DNA from: Istiophorus platypterus
Taxonomy: Eukaryota; Chordata; Actinopteri; Istiophoriformes; Istiophoridae
Direction of reading: 5' to 3'
DNA length: 64,000 nucleotides
Assembly: GCA_016859345.1 (NCBI GenBank)
Contig: CM029119.1
Location: forward strand, 12,051,896 to 12,115,895
A model generated the notes under the pieces. It was not told the origin of the DNA. It saw only the letters and a program-made list of their open reading frames with translations, and ran no database searches. The first letter of the stretch is position 1; each line of letters starts with the position of its first letter. Shown here one piece after another: positions 45,331 to 57,628 of the stretch. The translations under genes and the position numbers were made by a program.

Positions 45331-45380
<50 letters not shown>
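45257..45380. repeat. (TGCC)n and (GTCT)n tetranucleotide tracts
   Basis: TGCC units at 45257-45300, then at 45331-45380 about nine GTCT units passing into CT repeats. Confidence 0.95.
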
Positions 45381-45381
<1 letters not shown>

Positions 45382-45988
45382 CTGGGACTTACATGATTCA
45401 GGGAGCAGGAAATGAAGACAGGATGCAGAGGTTAGCCATGCTCCCTGATGAAACACCCCTCGAGGCCAACACGACTTGGACTCTTTACCCCGTGACATCC
45501 CTGCACCCACATCACACTCAATCAGGACTTTCTCCTAAAGCTCTGCTCGTCATGTGGAATTAGTGGTTGCATTTTATATAGTTAGAGGGGAAAAAAATAA
45601 CTCTGCTTATGTAGTTTCTATTTATGTATTTCTATTTAAGTGCCACAGTGGTCCGTTTTGCTCTGGTGCTTATGCCCACGTTTTCAGTATAGCACATTCT
45701 CCAGATGCAGGATGGACAATTGTGTGTCCTTGCAGTGGGGTAGCTCCTGGAACTCCTGGTATTCAACAATGCAACATGTGTTGTGCTTCCACTCCACCAT
45801 AAATCTCTTGAAAGCAGGAGGGGGTGCAATACTACTGTGAAGTGAATGGAAGAATAAATGACTGAATGAATATGGTCTGGAAGACACCACAATGGGCCCA
45901 GTCGTGATTAGAAGAGAGCATCTGTTTGCCAGCAGTCTGGTTTAGGAAGAAGGGAAGTGGAAAATTAATTGAAACCCTTCACTTAACT

Positions 45989-46370
45989 TAAAGGAGAAGC
46001 CTGGCAATATTCTGTAATTTTGTTATTGTCAACACATCCCCGGAAAAAAACGAAAATGAACAGTGTATTAGTCCGTCTCCATATAGTGCAAATAATTTTC
46101 TTCGCAACCTGGGCACCATCATTTCAGTGGCAAACGTTACTCAAACTGACTAATAAATTGACTATTTTTTATTAAGTGTACAAGAGGGTAATCAAAGCAT
46201 CACACTCAGTCAACATGGGATCGATTCATATTAAACTAGAGTTCCCATGTTTATCAAAAAGGAACATGATTAGGCAGAATAGAGGCTTCTGTATTCCCCC
46301 CCATTGTCAACAAATCCCATGAAAAGACCAGAACCAACAATGAATTGATCTTTTTAAACGAGTACTGTGT
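45989..46370. mobile_element. Fish interspersed repeat with internal direct repeat
   Basis: It starts AAAGGAGAAGCCTGGCAATA. An ATTGTCAACACATCCCCGGA-like stretch near 46025 recurs in the same orientation near 46304 as ATTGTCAACAAATCCCATGA followed by AAAGACCAGAACCAACAATG. This wording is familiar from fish genomes; no coding capacity. Confidence 0.55.
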
Positions 46371-46549
46371 GTGTAGCCAGAGCCTGATGTAACTTATTCC
46401 CCTGTGCCATCAATGAGCCACAGTGTTTCGCTGGGTGACTTATTTTTCTCTGGCTTAAAGTGAATACTGTATATGATCCTGCTGCTGTAGATACATGCGC
46501 AACAAACACATATAACTTCACCGCTATGCATAATATCCAACATATTGAT

Positions 46550-46745
46550 TACTTATTACCTCTGGGAAGGAGGCCATGTTTACACCCTTGTCCGTTTATC
46601 TGTTGGTTTGTTTGTTTTTCTGTCAGCAGGATTACACAAAAAGTACTGAACCGATTTGCACCAAAAGTGGTGGAGGAATGAGGCATGGGCCAGGCAAGAA
46701 AACATCAAATTTTGGTGTTGATCCAGTAAAAGTGCCAGTCTGGTT
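46550..46745. mobile_element. Fish interspersed repeat fragment
   Basis: GGATTACACAAAAAGTACTG, AACCGATTTGCACCAAAAGT, GGTGGAGGAATGAGGCATGG and AAATTTTGGTGTTGATCC form the order of a widespread vertebrate repeat (GATTACGCAAAAACTACTGA...). Confidence 0.7.
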
Positions 46746-46940
46746 TCCATATGAGTAACATTTGCTAAAAACCACAGTGCCCTGCTTTGTTAGGAAATTT
46801 CTACAGTAGGAACAAATTGGTTTCTCTGAGAAGAACATAGGGCGGAAAAGTTAGTACTGAGAGATGGACTTTTGAATAAAGATATCATTAACCTTGCTAA
46901 AGGACAGTATGAGAATATAATAATTAAAATCATTAACAAT

Positions 46941-47113
46941 GGGGCGAACCAATACGCCGAGTGCTTAGGGCACATGGGCATAAATGTCCTGAGCAGCGAC
47001 ACCCCAGTTCGACTATGGCCCTGATTCTCCTTCCCAACATTTCCTGTCCGTCTTTCGCGGTCCCTGTACAAATAAAGGCATAGAAATGACCTAAATAAAT
47101 AGATAAATAACCA
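46941..47113 (+). mobile_element. tRNA-derived SINE
   Basis: A tRNA-like head with a degraded A box (46949-46967) and a B box AGTTCGACTA near 47006-47015 is followed by TTCCTGTCCGTCTTTCGCGG-type middle and the tail CAAATAAAGGCATAGAAATG with AT-rich (AAAT)n end. This is the layout of the common teleost tRNA SINE that ends TCAAATAAAGGC. The copy is diverged. Confidence 0.7.
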
Positions 47114-48885
47114 AATCAGTCTCATTGAGCTTGACACATTTTCACAGTTTCACATTCAATATCTAATAGCTGCGAGTGTCAGATAAATGTTGGTGGGTAA
47201 AAGAAAAAAATGACTTCACTTCTCAGCACATTGGAATAGTTAAATTCTACGGTGCATCGCTTTAGTATAATTACCGAGTTATTTTACACCTTTTTTTAAA
47301 AAAGAAAAAAAAAGATTTTATCAACCAGCACAGCAACAACTGCAACCCCCATTATTATTACTTAACAGCTGGCTGCACAAAGAAATTCAATCATGTAAGG
47401 GGCCATCACTCAGAGACAACCAGACCACCAGCAGACCATGTTACGCTTCCTACAGCCTGTCCAGAGCCCTGCAGCACTAACCTGATAACGCTATAATAAC
47501 ATGTCTAGTTCACTTAGTGGCTAACATCCAACAAAATACAGGAATGGAAACCTCTATGAAACTGCAATGTAGAAATGAGAGGCAACAGGTATGAGCTGTG
47601 TTTTGAGACAGACAATGCGTTTTTCATTATTCAGTTGTGAACTGCACCCAGTGTAGTTTTAATTCAACATTTTGCTGTAATAAGTTGGGCGAGCAGACTC
47701 CTTTGCAGCAGTTATTATACATTGTGAACCAAACCACTGAGACTTTCCAAGGTTACATCGTTTATTTTGGAGAAAAAAAAAAAAAAAAAAAAAGTCTTTT
47801 ATCAGAGTGGCCTTGAAAAGGAGACTCTGGGGGAATTCAAGACAAATCTCACTTTTGAATCCCCTTAAGGGGATCAGGGTGAGTGGATCAGACTGTGGGG
47901 TTAGAGACTGAAAAGAAAAAAGAACGGGCTGTTTGCCCTGTCAGTCAGATGTCTACTGAATAGGATGTTAAACTGTTAAAGAACATAAAGCTATAGGCCT
48001 CTCGTTTCAAGGCAGTAAACTGGCAGTAACAGACAATAATGCCGCATCTTTCCCGAGATCTGCTGAGGCTCTGACTTGCAAGGACCTAAAGCCAGGAAAG
48101 GTCAAGGCATGTTTGAAACAGACTAGCTCTTACTACATGTCCTTAGGGCTTCAGATGCTGTTCAACCATCCAACAAGTACTATGACTGGAGTATTATGAT
48201 CCATGGACAGTCCCTACAATGTATTGACACCATGTGATAAAAATATCTCAGAGTGGCCACAACAAAAAAATAATATATACTATTTATATTACTATTATTA
48301 ATGAAAACGAATGACAAGTTGGATAAAGTCCCACAATACAATAGCTGATAATAGTAAAATACAGTGAAATAGTGAAGTTACTTTAGGAATATTATATTGA
48401 ATCCAAGTGTGTTAATCCAAGGATTTTAACATCAGTGTAAAATTACTAAACCTACCACATATGTTCAAAGTCACTGTATTGACAATACAGGGATATTATT
48501 ATATATAAACACACTATCCTAAGCTGTCGAACATGGACATGATACTCTACTAGATTAGGCTGGATCAATAACAAATTTAAAGTTTAGGGACTGTTATATT
48601 TATAGACATGGAAGTTTAATTGGTTAAATTGAACCACTCAATGAAATAAGATGCTAAAACGGCTTCGTGGACACATTTTCTCCTGAGATTTCCGTCGGGA
48701 AATGGGGTCAGATATTGTTTTGTCTGAAGGCTGTTGATCTCAGTGCTCAGTTCCTTTAGGATATGTGGTTGAGTCCTTTCCTTCCTTCTGTAGTCCTTCA
48801 ACTACAGTTCGACGAGTGAGTCAGTGTAATTGGTCACGTTTTTATAGGTAATCTTCACAATTACCTTTACACATAGTTATTGTCT

Positions 48886-49200
48886 TAAAGGGGCATTTAG
48901 CAGATTTTTGATCTGAAAAGGGTAATAAAAAGTTGAACCTGTAAAAGGCCATTTATCGATGCAGTTATACAATCTATTTCCTTTGAGGCTCCGGGGGACC
49001 TCTCTAAAATCTGACAAAAACCCTGATCATGTCATAGTGATGTCATCGGGGTTGATTTAGGCTTGAGATTTCATGTATTCTACATATGTTTGATGCTGTG
49101 TTTCTATATGAACTATGAGTGATAAAAGGTCTGAGGACTGAAATGTTGTCAATAAAAGTACAATTGATGGACATTGTGCAGGATTCTGTTTCCTTTCCAG
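48886..49200. repeat. Possible fish interspersed repeat
   Basis: AAAGGGGCATTTAGCAGATT, AAAGGGTAATAAAAAGTTGA, TTTGAGGCTCCGGGGGACCT and CATAGTGATGTCATCGGGGT look like a known repeat consensus, but I am less sure of this family. Confidence 0.4.
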
Positions 49201-52024
49201 AGAATTTTCCAAAACACTAGTATTTTTCACACACACAGCTTTTTTTAAACACATGACCTGATGCATTTATGTGCAACTCTGTGTGAAGGGACACAGGCTT
49301 TGTTGAGGGAAGTGACAGGCTTTAAACAGTCTTAATTGGCATCATGCTGTTATCCTTCGGCACTTCAATGATCATATCTAAAATGATGTATTTTTAAAGG
49401 CAGTAAAGGCAGAGTTCAAAGATTAATGGCTTGTGATTCATGACATGCGACTGTCCAATTATTTTTAAAAGGCTAAGACATTTGATTTCATCTTAAGGTC
49501 ACATGCAGGAAGATATGAAGATCTGCTTTTTTGACATTTAAATCTCTAATTCCTTCCTACATGAAAAACAGTGACGCAATTATAATCATTAAGTTACACT
49601 GCATATGTGAAGTTTACCTTTGTAAAAGTTGTATATTCACTTAGCTACCTACAAATCAAAAGGGTTAAGCAATCCTCCACTGGACTTGGTTTTAATTAAA
49701 TGAAAATAGACAAGATACATTTTTAATAGGAGCAGACTCCAGAAAAAGCACATGTACTCATTAAAGCCACTATGGGAGCATATCTCTTTGTCACTTTGAT
49801 CAGTAGTCTAAGCCTCCAAATTTAGGTCTCACCATTTCACCTAAATCTAGCCCTCCTGACACCGAAGGTCATTGATCAACACTGTAAGTCCATTCTCATG
49901 ATCCATCACGATCATTTCTCAAAGGGATAAAACATTAAACTAGAATAGAACATGTGGCTTTTGACACGACTTCTTCAAAAGTGAATAAATAATTTAAAAA
50001 CACATTAATATAAATCAGATTAATAATTAATCAAGACATTCTCAGGGGAGGAAAAACGTCCCAAAATATCCGAGTCTCATAACTGATCCGTAGCCCTTCA
50101 GCTGTGTGAAAAAAGAAAGTAACTGTATCACATATGGCACTTGGCTTCATGTCTCACGTTTTTCTAATTAATGACTCACTCAGTGAACGAACACAATTAT
50201 TTGGTTCATCTCTATATGAATGTATAAACTGAAGCTGCAGTCGCTGGCTTGATACCATTCGGCTGTGAGGACACGAAAGCTGGACTCCAGAAGCACGTGT
50301 TGCTAATGAATGACTCACCCGTTGACCAAGATTTTCACAACATATTTTTTAAAGAAAGGCTTATACTTTAGGATGTTAAGATCAGCATTAACAGTTTAAT
50401 TCATACAAAGGTAAAACCCTGAAATGAAGCAGGGAAAAATTGTGATGATGGCAGATTAAGGTATATTTGCACAAGTCAGGAGACTGCTTTCTTTTTTTAC
50501 AACCCGTAATTCAGATGTAATGTATAAATAAATGCTGTACATACACAAACAAAAAAACTTTCTACCGCACCTTATAATAGCATCAAGAGCATCTTTTGTC
50601 TTCCTGACTGAGAAAAAGCAGCAGACCCTGGCACTGTTGAGATGTTTAATATTTTTGTTAATATGAGACCTGTTGTATCCCAGATGGTATAACGACAGCC
50701 AAGCTGGAACTAGCTGCTTATATTATGCAACGGGAGCAGTTATTACTTGCCTGACTAATTATTCAGCCAATTAAATTGGCATTACAAGGAAATATGCATA
50801 GACGTTTCTTTACAACAAAGACTGACATAAGACTACAGTGGAAGCACTGAGTGTACATAATAAAGTAATTCTGCTGCCTTAAAATGTTTCTTCTTCTAAG
50901 TTCATACTGAAATACAATGTGTGATGTGTTCATGCACTCGAGGTTTCATTTAAATGAAATGGACACTAAATCAGGCCCTTGTGCTTTATTATCAAATCCT
51001 GAGTAAATTTGTGTTTCAGAATCAGCGAAGAAAAAAGGCTAATTTTCTGAATAATCTATCACAGCTGATGTAGTTGATGTTGTGCTGCAAGAATATTCAC
51101 ACTGCTTGACTTGTTTGCATTGTGTGTGTCAGTCTGTGTTCTCGTCTCTGTGACAGCGGCGACAGCAAGATGCCACTCAGCTATTCCAAATTTCTGACAA
51201 GTACATCATGAGCGTTCCTCTCATAATTACGATATTTCTGACAGCACCTAAAAGCATCCCACGAGTGACTCTCCATCCTACTCCTCACATCACCCCCCAG
51301 CCAACAGACACCCCCCCCTGCACGCACCTGACACATCTAAGAACTCTGAGTCACTGCAAGGAGATGTGCAAGGCACAATGGCTGTGAATAACCTGCCTTT
51401 TTAAGTACTCTAAAAAAAAAATAAGACATCATCTTAAAATGATTAAACTGGTATCACTCTACCTCAAGTTCCCCTATGTAGCATCTTTAGATACTAAATA
51501 AACATGCAACTAATTATCTATAATACACGATAGTATAGTTGAAAGTAGATACAGTTTATCTATGGATTTGTTAACAACTATGATTCCTCCTGTGGACACA
51601 ATTAAGTAAAGGCTGGTGTATAATGAATGAAAATAGAGTAAAATACCCTGATCATAATATAAAATATGTCTTTTTGGAATTGTTGCCAAATAATGTTCAT
51701 ACAGACACTTAAATATCCTTATTACTACACTACTGTGTTATAAACCATTTATTAAATGTTTTCATTCTACTATAAATACTAAAAAACAGGGATTATGGTA
51801 AAGTGTTACCATTAAACCAATAATGTACACAATTCACCTCCACATAAACTATATAAACATAGAAAATACAAACTCAAACATATGTAGGAATATAAATGAT
51901 GGATAAAAAGCAGTAAATGAAATTAGTAAATAAACAAATAGAATTAATAAAACTAAAGAAATAGCAAATAAATAATAATAAAAAAGACCACAGACATGTT
52001 AGCAACTCTATGTGGCTGTAATTG

Positions 52025-52450
52025 ATGCTAACATCAGCATGCTAAACTGCTCACAATGCTAAACATGCTGATGCTGAGCAGGTTCACCATCTTCCATGTC
52101 TGAGCACAGTAACACGCTAATTAACTCAGGACACAAAGAACAGCTGAGGCGGGTGGGAATTTCATTAGTTTAGCAAGTATTTTGTCACAAACCAAAGTAA
52201 TGAAAAATGAAATGTTGACCCCGACTGAGTCCTTCATGAAAAGTCCGGGATCAACAAAGTCTGTAGAATTTATCTCCCACGGACCTCGTATGTGTGTAGT
52301 AAATTTCACAGCAATCCGTCCAACAGCCATTGAGACATTTCACTCAAAATCAAAACTGTCAACCTCATGGAAGCGCTAGAGGAAAAGTCGGGGATCACCG
52401 AAATCATTCCACTATTCTTTGGGAATCATGAACATTGTACCGAAGTTCAT
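52025..52450. mobile_element. Fish interspersed repeat (ATGCTAACATCAGCATG type)
   Basis: TGATGCTAACATCAGCATGC, GGGAATTTCATTAGTTTAGC, GTAAATTTCACAGCAATCCG, ATTGAGACATTTCACTCAAA and CAACCTCATGGAAGCGCTAG occur in order. This is one of the most frequent dispersed repeats of percomorph fish (TTTCATGGCAATCCATCCAA, TCAACCTCATGGTGGCGCTA). A shorter relative is at 37222-37365. Confidence 0.75.
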
Positions 52451-53589
52451 GACTAATAGTTTTGCTGAACCAGCTGAATGATCAGCATTACCGTCCATTG
52501 CCACTGGTTGGTGAAGGCCTTTTTTCAATGTCTCAAAAATGCAACGTAGTGGCCGATGACACATCTTCGTTTAAACGTCAGCACACTGTTGGATATGTGG
52601 TGTCTAAAGCCTCCTGCAGCTCTCCTGAACATAGATTGAATAAACAATTAAAAAACAAAAACATCTCCAGTGAAATTCACACGTCATATGTCTGGACCAC
52701 GACCGAGAGGCTGCCACAGCCTGTTGTCCTCCCACTGTGAATACAGTGCCATTTACAATAAACACGATTTCCCCTCTTACTCCCAGACAGATAATAGCCA
52801 TCATTCATCAGAACCTTCGAGTTTCATCGATTACATCGGACTGGGAAGGCAGAGCCACGGAGACGGAGGCTCAGTCTCAGAGACATGAGAGCTGTCAGAA
52901 CAGAACAGGGCAGTGAACGCCCCGCAGAGGGGAAAAACAAACTGGAAATCAGGAAAGAAGGAAACAGATTATCATCTCCCATCTCTGAACAATGCACCGA
53001 AAGCTCCATGTTTAGGCTGCTAATGACATGCACAGACTCGGGGGGTGGGGGTGGGGGGGGGTCCTCCAACACAACCTGCCACATCTCACACAGCCTCGAC
53101 AACTGCATAACAGAGAGAGATTTACTCTTATAATGAAATGAAATCCTTTGCTTGCTTGTTGCTTAGCAACAAAAATACTGATTCATATGGCACATACCGT
53201 ATGTGCCTGACACTGCATTTCTCACACTTTGGAGGTAGGTTGATAGTTGGATGGGAGTAAGAGGTGTCGGAGAAAGACAGGGCGGGAATTGCAAAAAAAA
53301 AAAAAATAACAAAATCAATGCCAGGAGAGTAAAAAGGCAGAGGGGGGGAAGATTGGAAGTGAAAGGACGACCCGTCCCTGGCCGGACTCCCACAGAGGAG
53401 CACAACAGGTTGGCGGAGCTCAGCAGCTTCACTTGGCAAAACAGAAACACAAAATCTGACTGCTCTCTTGAAATCGCACATGAACAGTGCTCGACTGTGG
53501 ACTGATCTCATTTTCACAGATGCATAGCTTTTCCATTTCTATGAAATCAATATATAAACCTTAGATGCAAGCGGATGGATCCTTCCAGA

Positions 53590-53875
53590 TATTTTAATGC
53601 TTCGGCCGATCCTTCGTTTCTCGGTGGAAAATTATTCCACTTCACTGGTTCCTGCTACTCAAATGTGTGGATTTGCTGCTTTCAACCATTCTATATCTTT
53701 ACAAATGAGCAAAAAAAGGAAATCTGGAGACATCAACTTGTGTCTCTCGGATCTTGCAATAGGCATTTTTCAGTATTTTTGCCCGTTTTAAAGACTAAGT
53801 GATTAATTAAATAACCCAAAATACATCAGCAAATTAAAAAGCTGATGAGAGTAATCGTTTGTCGCAGCCCTAATT
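53590..53875. mobile_element. Fish MITE-like repeat (copy C)
   Basis: TTCACTGGTTCCTGCTACTC, AAATGTGTGGATTTGCTGCT, GGCATTTTTCAGTATTTTTG and GAGTAATCGTTTGTCGCAGC followed by CCTA match the order and the terminal GTTGCAGCCCTA of the family at 14870-15252. The frames at 53575-53802 are within it. Confidence 0.65.
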
Positions 53876-55019
53876 GTGACCAGCATCGACCAAAGCATGG
53901 AATTGATACAGATGTCTCCCTTCAAAAGGTCAGCACCACCCCGCATGCAGCCGTTGCCATTTCTCCTCCTCCAGCCTGCCCGTCTGAGCGATGGATGCAC
54001 ATACATTAGGTAAAAGGATAAACTGCTCCCCCCTGGCACCTTTATCAGCTAGTCCATCTTTGTCCTTCAGCATATGAGGGAGGATACAAACACTGTCTCT
54101 AACTCAAAAAAGACACAGGTTAGAAAAGCTACAACAAAGCCCGATAAACTCTAACAACAACAAGGAGGCTGCAAGATTCTTTATTTTGGGTTTTCCCTTT
54201 TCCTAGCGCACGACTGCGGCCGGCCTCAGGCAGACGGTGTCGTAACAATTGTGAAGCAGAAATTCTAGTGGCAGTGTGCCTCAAATGCTATGAAAATTAT
54301 ATTCGGGGATTAAAATGTGGTGTGAGTGTTAACCTCCACACAGTCACTCCGATACACGCCGCTGGTGAGAGAACTGGACATCACAACAATATCTGAATCA
54401 TGTAGCAGCAGCAGCTCGTGTTGCAGCTGCTCCGCGTTTTCTGAGAACTATTCCTAACTTTTGGATACGAGTCAAACTAACGGTGCTGCGCGTTTCACTG
54501 GAGGGTTTGGAGCGACAAATTATCTTGGCCTCAGACTATGCTGATGGGGGCATAATTGTTATGAAAAAATATGATATCGGCGACGTTTTATGGGCAAACG
54601 CTGGGCAACTTTTTTTAGGAATTAGATTTAATTTCTGCTCCTGTCTACGCCTTAAAATCTTAAAAGGGTGGTGCCTGCCAAATTACAGAAAAATAATCTG
54701 CCCCCTCCAGAAGTAAAGTGGGGATGAATTGGGATTTTGTTTGGAGAGAAATGAGGAGACCAAACAGCAGCGTCTCTTTCCTTAAAGTAGCCCCGTAGCT
54801 CTGATTAAGCCACAGGGCAGACGGTGAACAGTTTTCACATGAACCAATTCTTCAACAGAACATGTGTTCGCAGGGAGGTCGGGGGATTATCCAGAGGTAA
54901 CCCAGACATCCTCTCTGGAGGGACAAGTTGCCGCTGAGTTTTTAAAAAGGTGGTTTTATTTTTTTCTCTTTCTTCACCTAATGTTTTCAAGAGCTCTGAT
55001 GGGGATAGAAGGTAGAAAT

Positions 55020-55052
55020 CTCAGAGAGAGAGACAGAGACAGAGAGAGAGAC

Positions 55053-55085
<33 letters not shown>

Positions 55086-55086
55086 T
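55020..55086. repeat. GA/GACA-rich tract
   Basis: Purine-rich GAGACAGAGA units over about 67 bp in intron 1, about 640 bp past exon 1. Confidence 0.95.
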
Positions 55087-55728
55087 CTCACTGGGCCATG
55101 GTTTGGGGCAAATAAATCTACAGGTCCAGTGCATGACTACATAACAATAGTGCTGAGAGAGTTTGAGAGTTCCTTTTATCTATTCTTTTAATTAAACAAC
55201 CCTTTAAATATCCCTCTGCTATATATCAAAGCTAGACCAAATCAGAAAAGCAGTTTTCAGAATGGACATTATAAAATACTACGTAAATCTATTTTTTAAT
55301 GTTTTCTATGCATTCAATTCCCAATGCTACGCTTTTAAAACTATACAGAAAAGCAGTTTCTAATAATTTTAGGATGCAAATGTGATGGATCTTTTTTTTC
55401 TCCTTCTTTTTAATCTGCCTAAAAGGAACAAATAGAAGGCGGTGGCCGTGCTTATAACTATAAACCTGTGAAAAAGGACCGTCCGCAACTAGTCCAGGAC
55501 TAAAATCACTTCGGTATAACGGTAGCACATCTTTACTGTATGTGACAGGAGGGCAGGAGCAGCAGAGTTCATTATTCAGAGTCATGCACCGGGCTCCCTG
55601 TCGATGGGGCCTTAAACGCAGATTTAATTACGAGCCAATCTCATAAATCAAAAACTGGCCGGACGCGTTGCCGTAACGCGCCGGCTGCCCAAGAGGAGTG
55701 CGGCGGCTCGGGAAGTGACCGGACGTAC

Positions 55729-55962
55729 CTTCTTCTTGGCGTTGCAGTGGCAGCACACGGTCCACAGGTATTTGAGAGTTCTCCACAGGAGGATGATGAA
55801 GAGACCCCCGAAGAAAGTGACCATGGAGGAGGCGAGGAAAGCCCACCACATCCGCTGGCCGTTGCTGTCACAGGGCACATCTGGCGAAAACGGGATGATC
55901 ACATCCATCTTCGATATGTGGACGGACGGGTCCGGGAGGAATTTCTTCCTGTTTTTGGGCAT
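55729..55962 (-). CDS. kcnma1: kcnma1 exon 1: N-terminus and S0 segment
   Basis: First coding exon, 78 codons from the first in-frame ATG (55962-55960). An in-frame stop at 56068-56070 and no ATG in between rule out a longer product from this exon. A second ATG (55908-55906), 18 codons on, has a stronger start context (AAG before, G after) and matches the MD start of the short vertebrate form, so either may be used. Residues 1-18 include an SVH..K stretch like that just before the MD in the mammalian protein. The S0 helix ([15 protein letters not shown]...) follows at about residues 39-58; S0 places the BK N-terminus outside the cell and is known to contact beta subunits. The TVCCHC motif after S0 holds the cysteines known to be palmitoylated in mammalian BK. 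The exon ends in phase 0 after AAG AAG AAG, with donor GTACGT. Confidence 0.95.
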
Positions 55963-56251
55963 TATACTGGCTACGGCGGTCACTCCCGCCGGCACCAGAA
56001 AAAAAAAAAAAGAAACCCAACTAAAAAAAAAACAAAAAAAACAAAAACCAACCAACTCAACTGGAATTCAGGCGCTCCGGGGAGCTCCGGCCAGCGCCCC
56101 CTGGCGCCCCAGAGGCTCAGCCACGGCGAGGCGACCACCCTCCGCTCCTCCGCCTCCTCTCATCTGGGCTGCGCTGGGCAAGGACGTTAGAAAAAGGGGG
56201 GAGAAAATAAATTAAAATAAAAAAAGTTGAGTCGAGCGCAGACGCACGCAC

Positions 56252-56294
56252 GATGATAATAATAATGATAATAATAATAATGATAATAATAATG
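56252..56294. repeat. Trinucleotide repeat (ATA/ATG mixed)
   Basis: GATAATAATAATG-type trinucleotide units over about 43 bp, in the kcnma1 5' flank about 290 bp before the first ATG. Confidence 0.85.
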
Positions 56295-56842
56295 ACGGGT
56301 TCCTTTGGAAACGTAAGATGTAAGATATCAGAAGTGCGTCTCACGATGCGCGTTCATGGCTGCAGTTGCGCGTCGTCCGTTCGGTCTGTGCGTAAAAACC
56401 GAACGACAGCAATAAATCATCTTTCTCGAAAAAACTCCCGAAAAAACCTCACGATTTCACTGTCGGGCCGGACGAATTTATCAATGCATCTTTATTTATT
56501 TTTTTATTTGTTTTCTTTGCGGGGAAGGAGACGTGCGGTCCTCGGCCGGGCGATGGATCCACTCACTCACTCCGCCTCGTCCGACCGCGCAGCTCTCACC
56601 CAGCGGGTCCGCTACTTGGGCTCCGCACTGTTGAATGCGCTCCCCTCGAAGAAAAAAGAAAAAGAGAAGGGGGGTTGGGTCGCGTTTCGTCCGTCTCCGT
56701 TTCAGAAATAATCACAAATAAATTAAAGGGGAGACGCTCTCCTGCGCTGAAGGGCGGCGTCGGTGACCCTCGCTCTCCGGGCTCCGGTGGCCGCCGGTCA
56801 CGTCCATTTGTTGGAAGATGGCATCGCGGATTTACAGGTACC

Positions 56843-56896
56843 GGGGCGGCGGGTGGAGGTGGGGGGGAGGTGGTGGTGGTGGGGGGGGAGGAGGAG
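56843..56896 (+). other. G-rich tract with quadruplex potential (copy 1)
   Basis: Purely G-rich stretch with many runs of two to eight G (GGGG, GGG, GGGGGGG, GGGGGGGG) separated by one to four bases, on the strand opposite to kcnma1 transcription. Such runs can fold as G-quadruplexes; folding is inferred. The same tract recurs in the second duplication copy at 57811-57864. Confidence 0.55.
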
Positions 56897-57254
56897 CCAT
56901 CAATAGCAGACGTCGACGCTTATCTGGAGGTTTGGTTATTTTTAGTGAGCGCTCCATCAATTTTCGACGATTCTAACTTTGCGGTCGCACACGGCTCGGA
57001 CGGGAACTCGAGGGTCCGGGGAGACGCTTTGGATTTTTTTTATGAGAGCTCTGCTCTGGCATTAAAACCAGTTTCCTAACAAGGACTTGTGAATGGCGAA
57101 ATCATTTAAAAAGCCCCCCCCCTTTCATTCTGGTGTCGTTAAGATTGGCCCCTAACGTGCGTAAAAACGGACCAAAAGTGTGCATTTCCTAAAATCACGG
57201 ATTCGCATTTTAGGTGTCAAATGGTTAGAATAAAAGACGTAAACATTTTTTTTT

Positions 57255-57286
57255 AATTATTATTATTATTATTATTATTATTATTT
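57255..57286. repeat. (TTA)n microsatellite in duplication copy 1
   Basis: About ten TTA units. The second copy at 58220-58249 has one unit fewer, which is one of only three differences between the two duplication units. Confidence 0.85.
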
Positions 57287-57628
57287 AAAGATGCTGCAGC
57301 AGAGAATAAACTAAAAGTATCTCCGACATGTTGCGCCTCTTACGGTTGGGCCGATGAAGAGCATCACAGCCGCGCGGTGCGGATCACGAACAGGGAAACG
57401 ACAACTGGAAACCGGTTCAACGAGCCGATGGACGCGAGTGTTTCTCTATAATAGGCAGCGACGAATACGTGAAAGGTACGAAAAGTGAAAACGTGACGAT
57501 TTCTCACCCACAGCGGTAGTTTTACTCCGCCTAGTGGACAAGGTGTGCACTGATCGTTGAGGTCCAACTTGTGGCATTTGCTCTTGACAAATATCAGGCT
57601 GTTTATGAATTATTTTTTTGGAAAAAAA

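Larger units (their letters stand above)
43880..55728 (-). other. kcnma1: kcnma1 intron 1 (11.8 kb)
   Basis: Between exon 1 (S0) and exon 2. It holds (TGCC)n and (GTCT)n tracts, a cluster of three unrelated repeats at 45989-47113, a possible repeat at 48886-49200, repeats at 52025-52450 and 53590-53875, a GA tract at 55020-55086 and A/T homopolymers (44120-44135, 47774-47793). No alternative exon was recognised. Confidence 0.8.
55963..57100 (-). promoter_or_regulatory. kcnma1: Probable kcnma1 5'UTR and CpG-rich promoter region
   Basis: Immediately upstream of kcnma1 exon 1 the base composition changes to GC-rich with many CG dinucleotides (clear at 56070-56170, 56330-56420, 56520-56640 and 56740-57030), unlike the CpG-poor introns. 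Such CpG-rich starts are usual for vertebrate genes. No clear TATA box was placed and the start site cannot be fixed from sequence alone. An (ATA/ATG)n trinucleotide tract (56252-56294) and A-rich runs (55989-56047) interrupt it, and the distal part runs into the tandem duplication. Confidence 0.5.
56661..57628. repeat. Tandem duplication, copy 1 (~968 bp)
   Basis: This block is repeated almost letter for letter at 57629-58590. Reading side by side I found no substitutions, only three length differences: four versus three G near 57019, eight versus six T near 57034, and one extra TTA in the (TTA)n run near 57260. Both ends fall in A-rich sequence (AAAGAGAAGG here, AAAGAAAAGC at the far end), so the breakpoints are blurred. 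The block lies upstream of kcnma1 exon 1 and downstream of dlg5, and holds a G-rich stretch, a C9 run, and a CpG-rich first half. The frames of 134 codons (56675) and 157 codons (57571) on the plus strand are the same sequence read twice and show no protein similarity I recognise. Confidence 0.95.

Noticed and set aside
45257..45380. Possible CRISPR-like or structured repeat array
   Set aside because: Simple tetranucleotide repeats without spacers, in a vertebrate intron.
46941..47015. Functional tRNA gene
   Set aside because: The B box is present but the A box and acceptor stem are degraded and the SINE tail follows; this is a tRNA-derived repeat.
55963..56055. Extension of kcnma1 exon 1 upstream to 56055
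   Set aside because: The frame stays open but has no ATG, starts at a TTG and encodes Phe-rich low-complexity sequence from an A-rich run; a stop follows at 56068-56070.
55715..56215. Plus-strand frames of 166 and 147 codons over kcnma1 exon 1
   Set aside because: Antisense shadows of exon 1 and of A-rich flank; low-complexity lysine runs.
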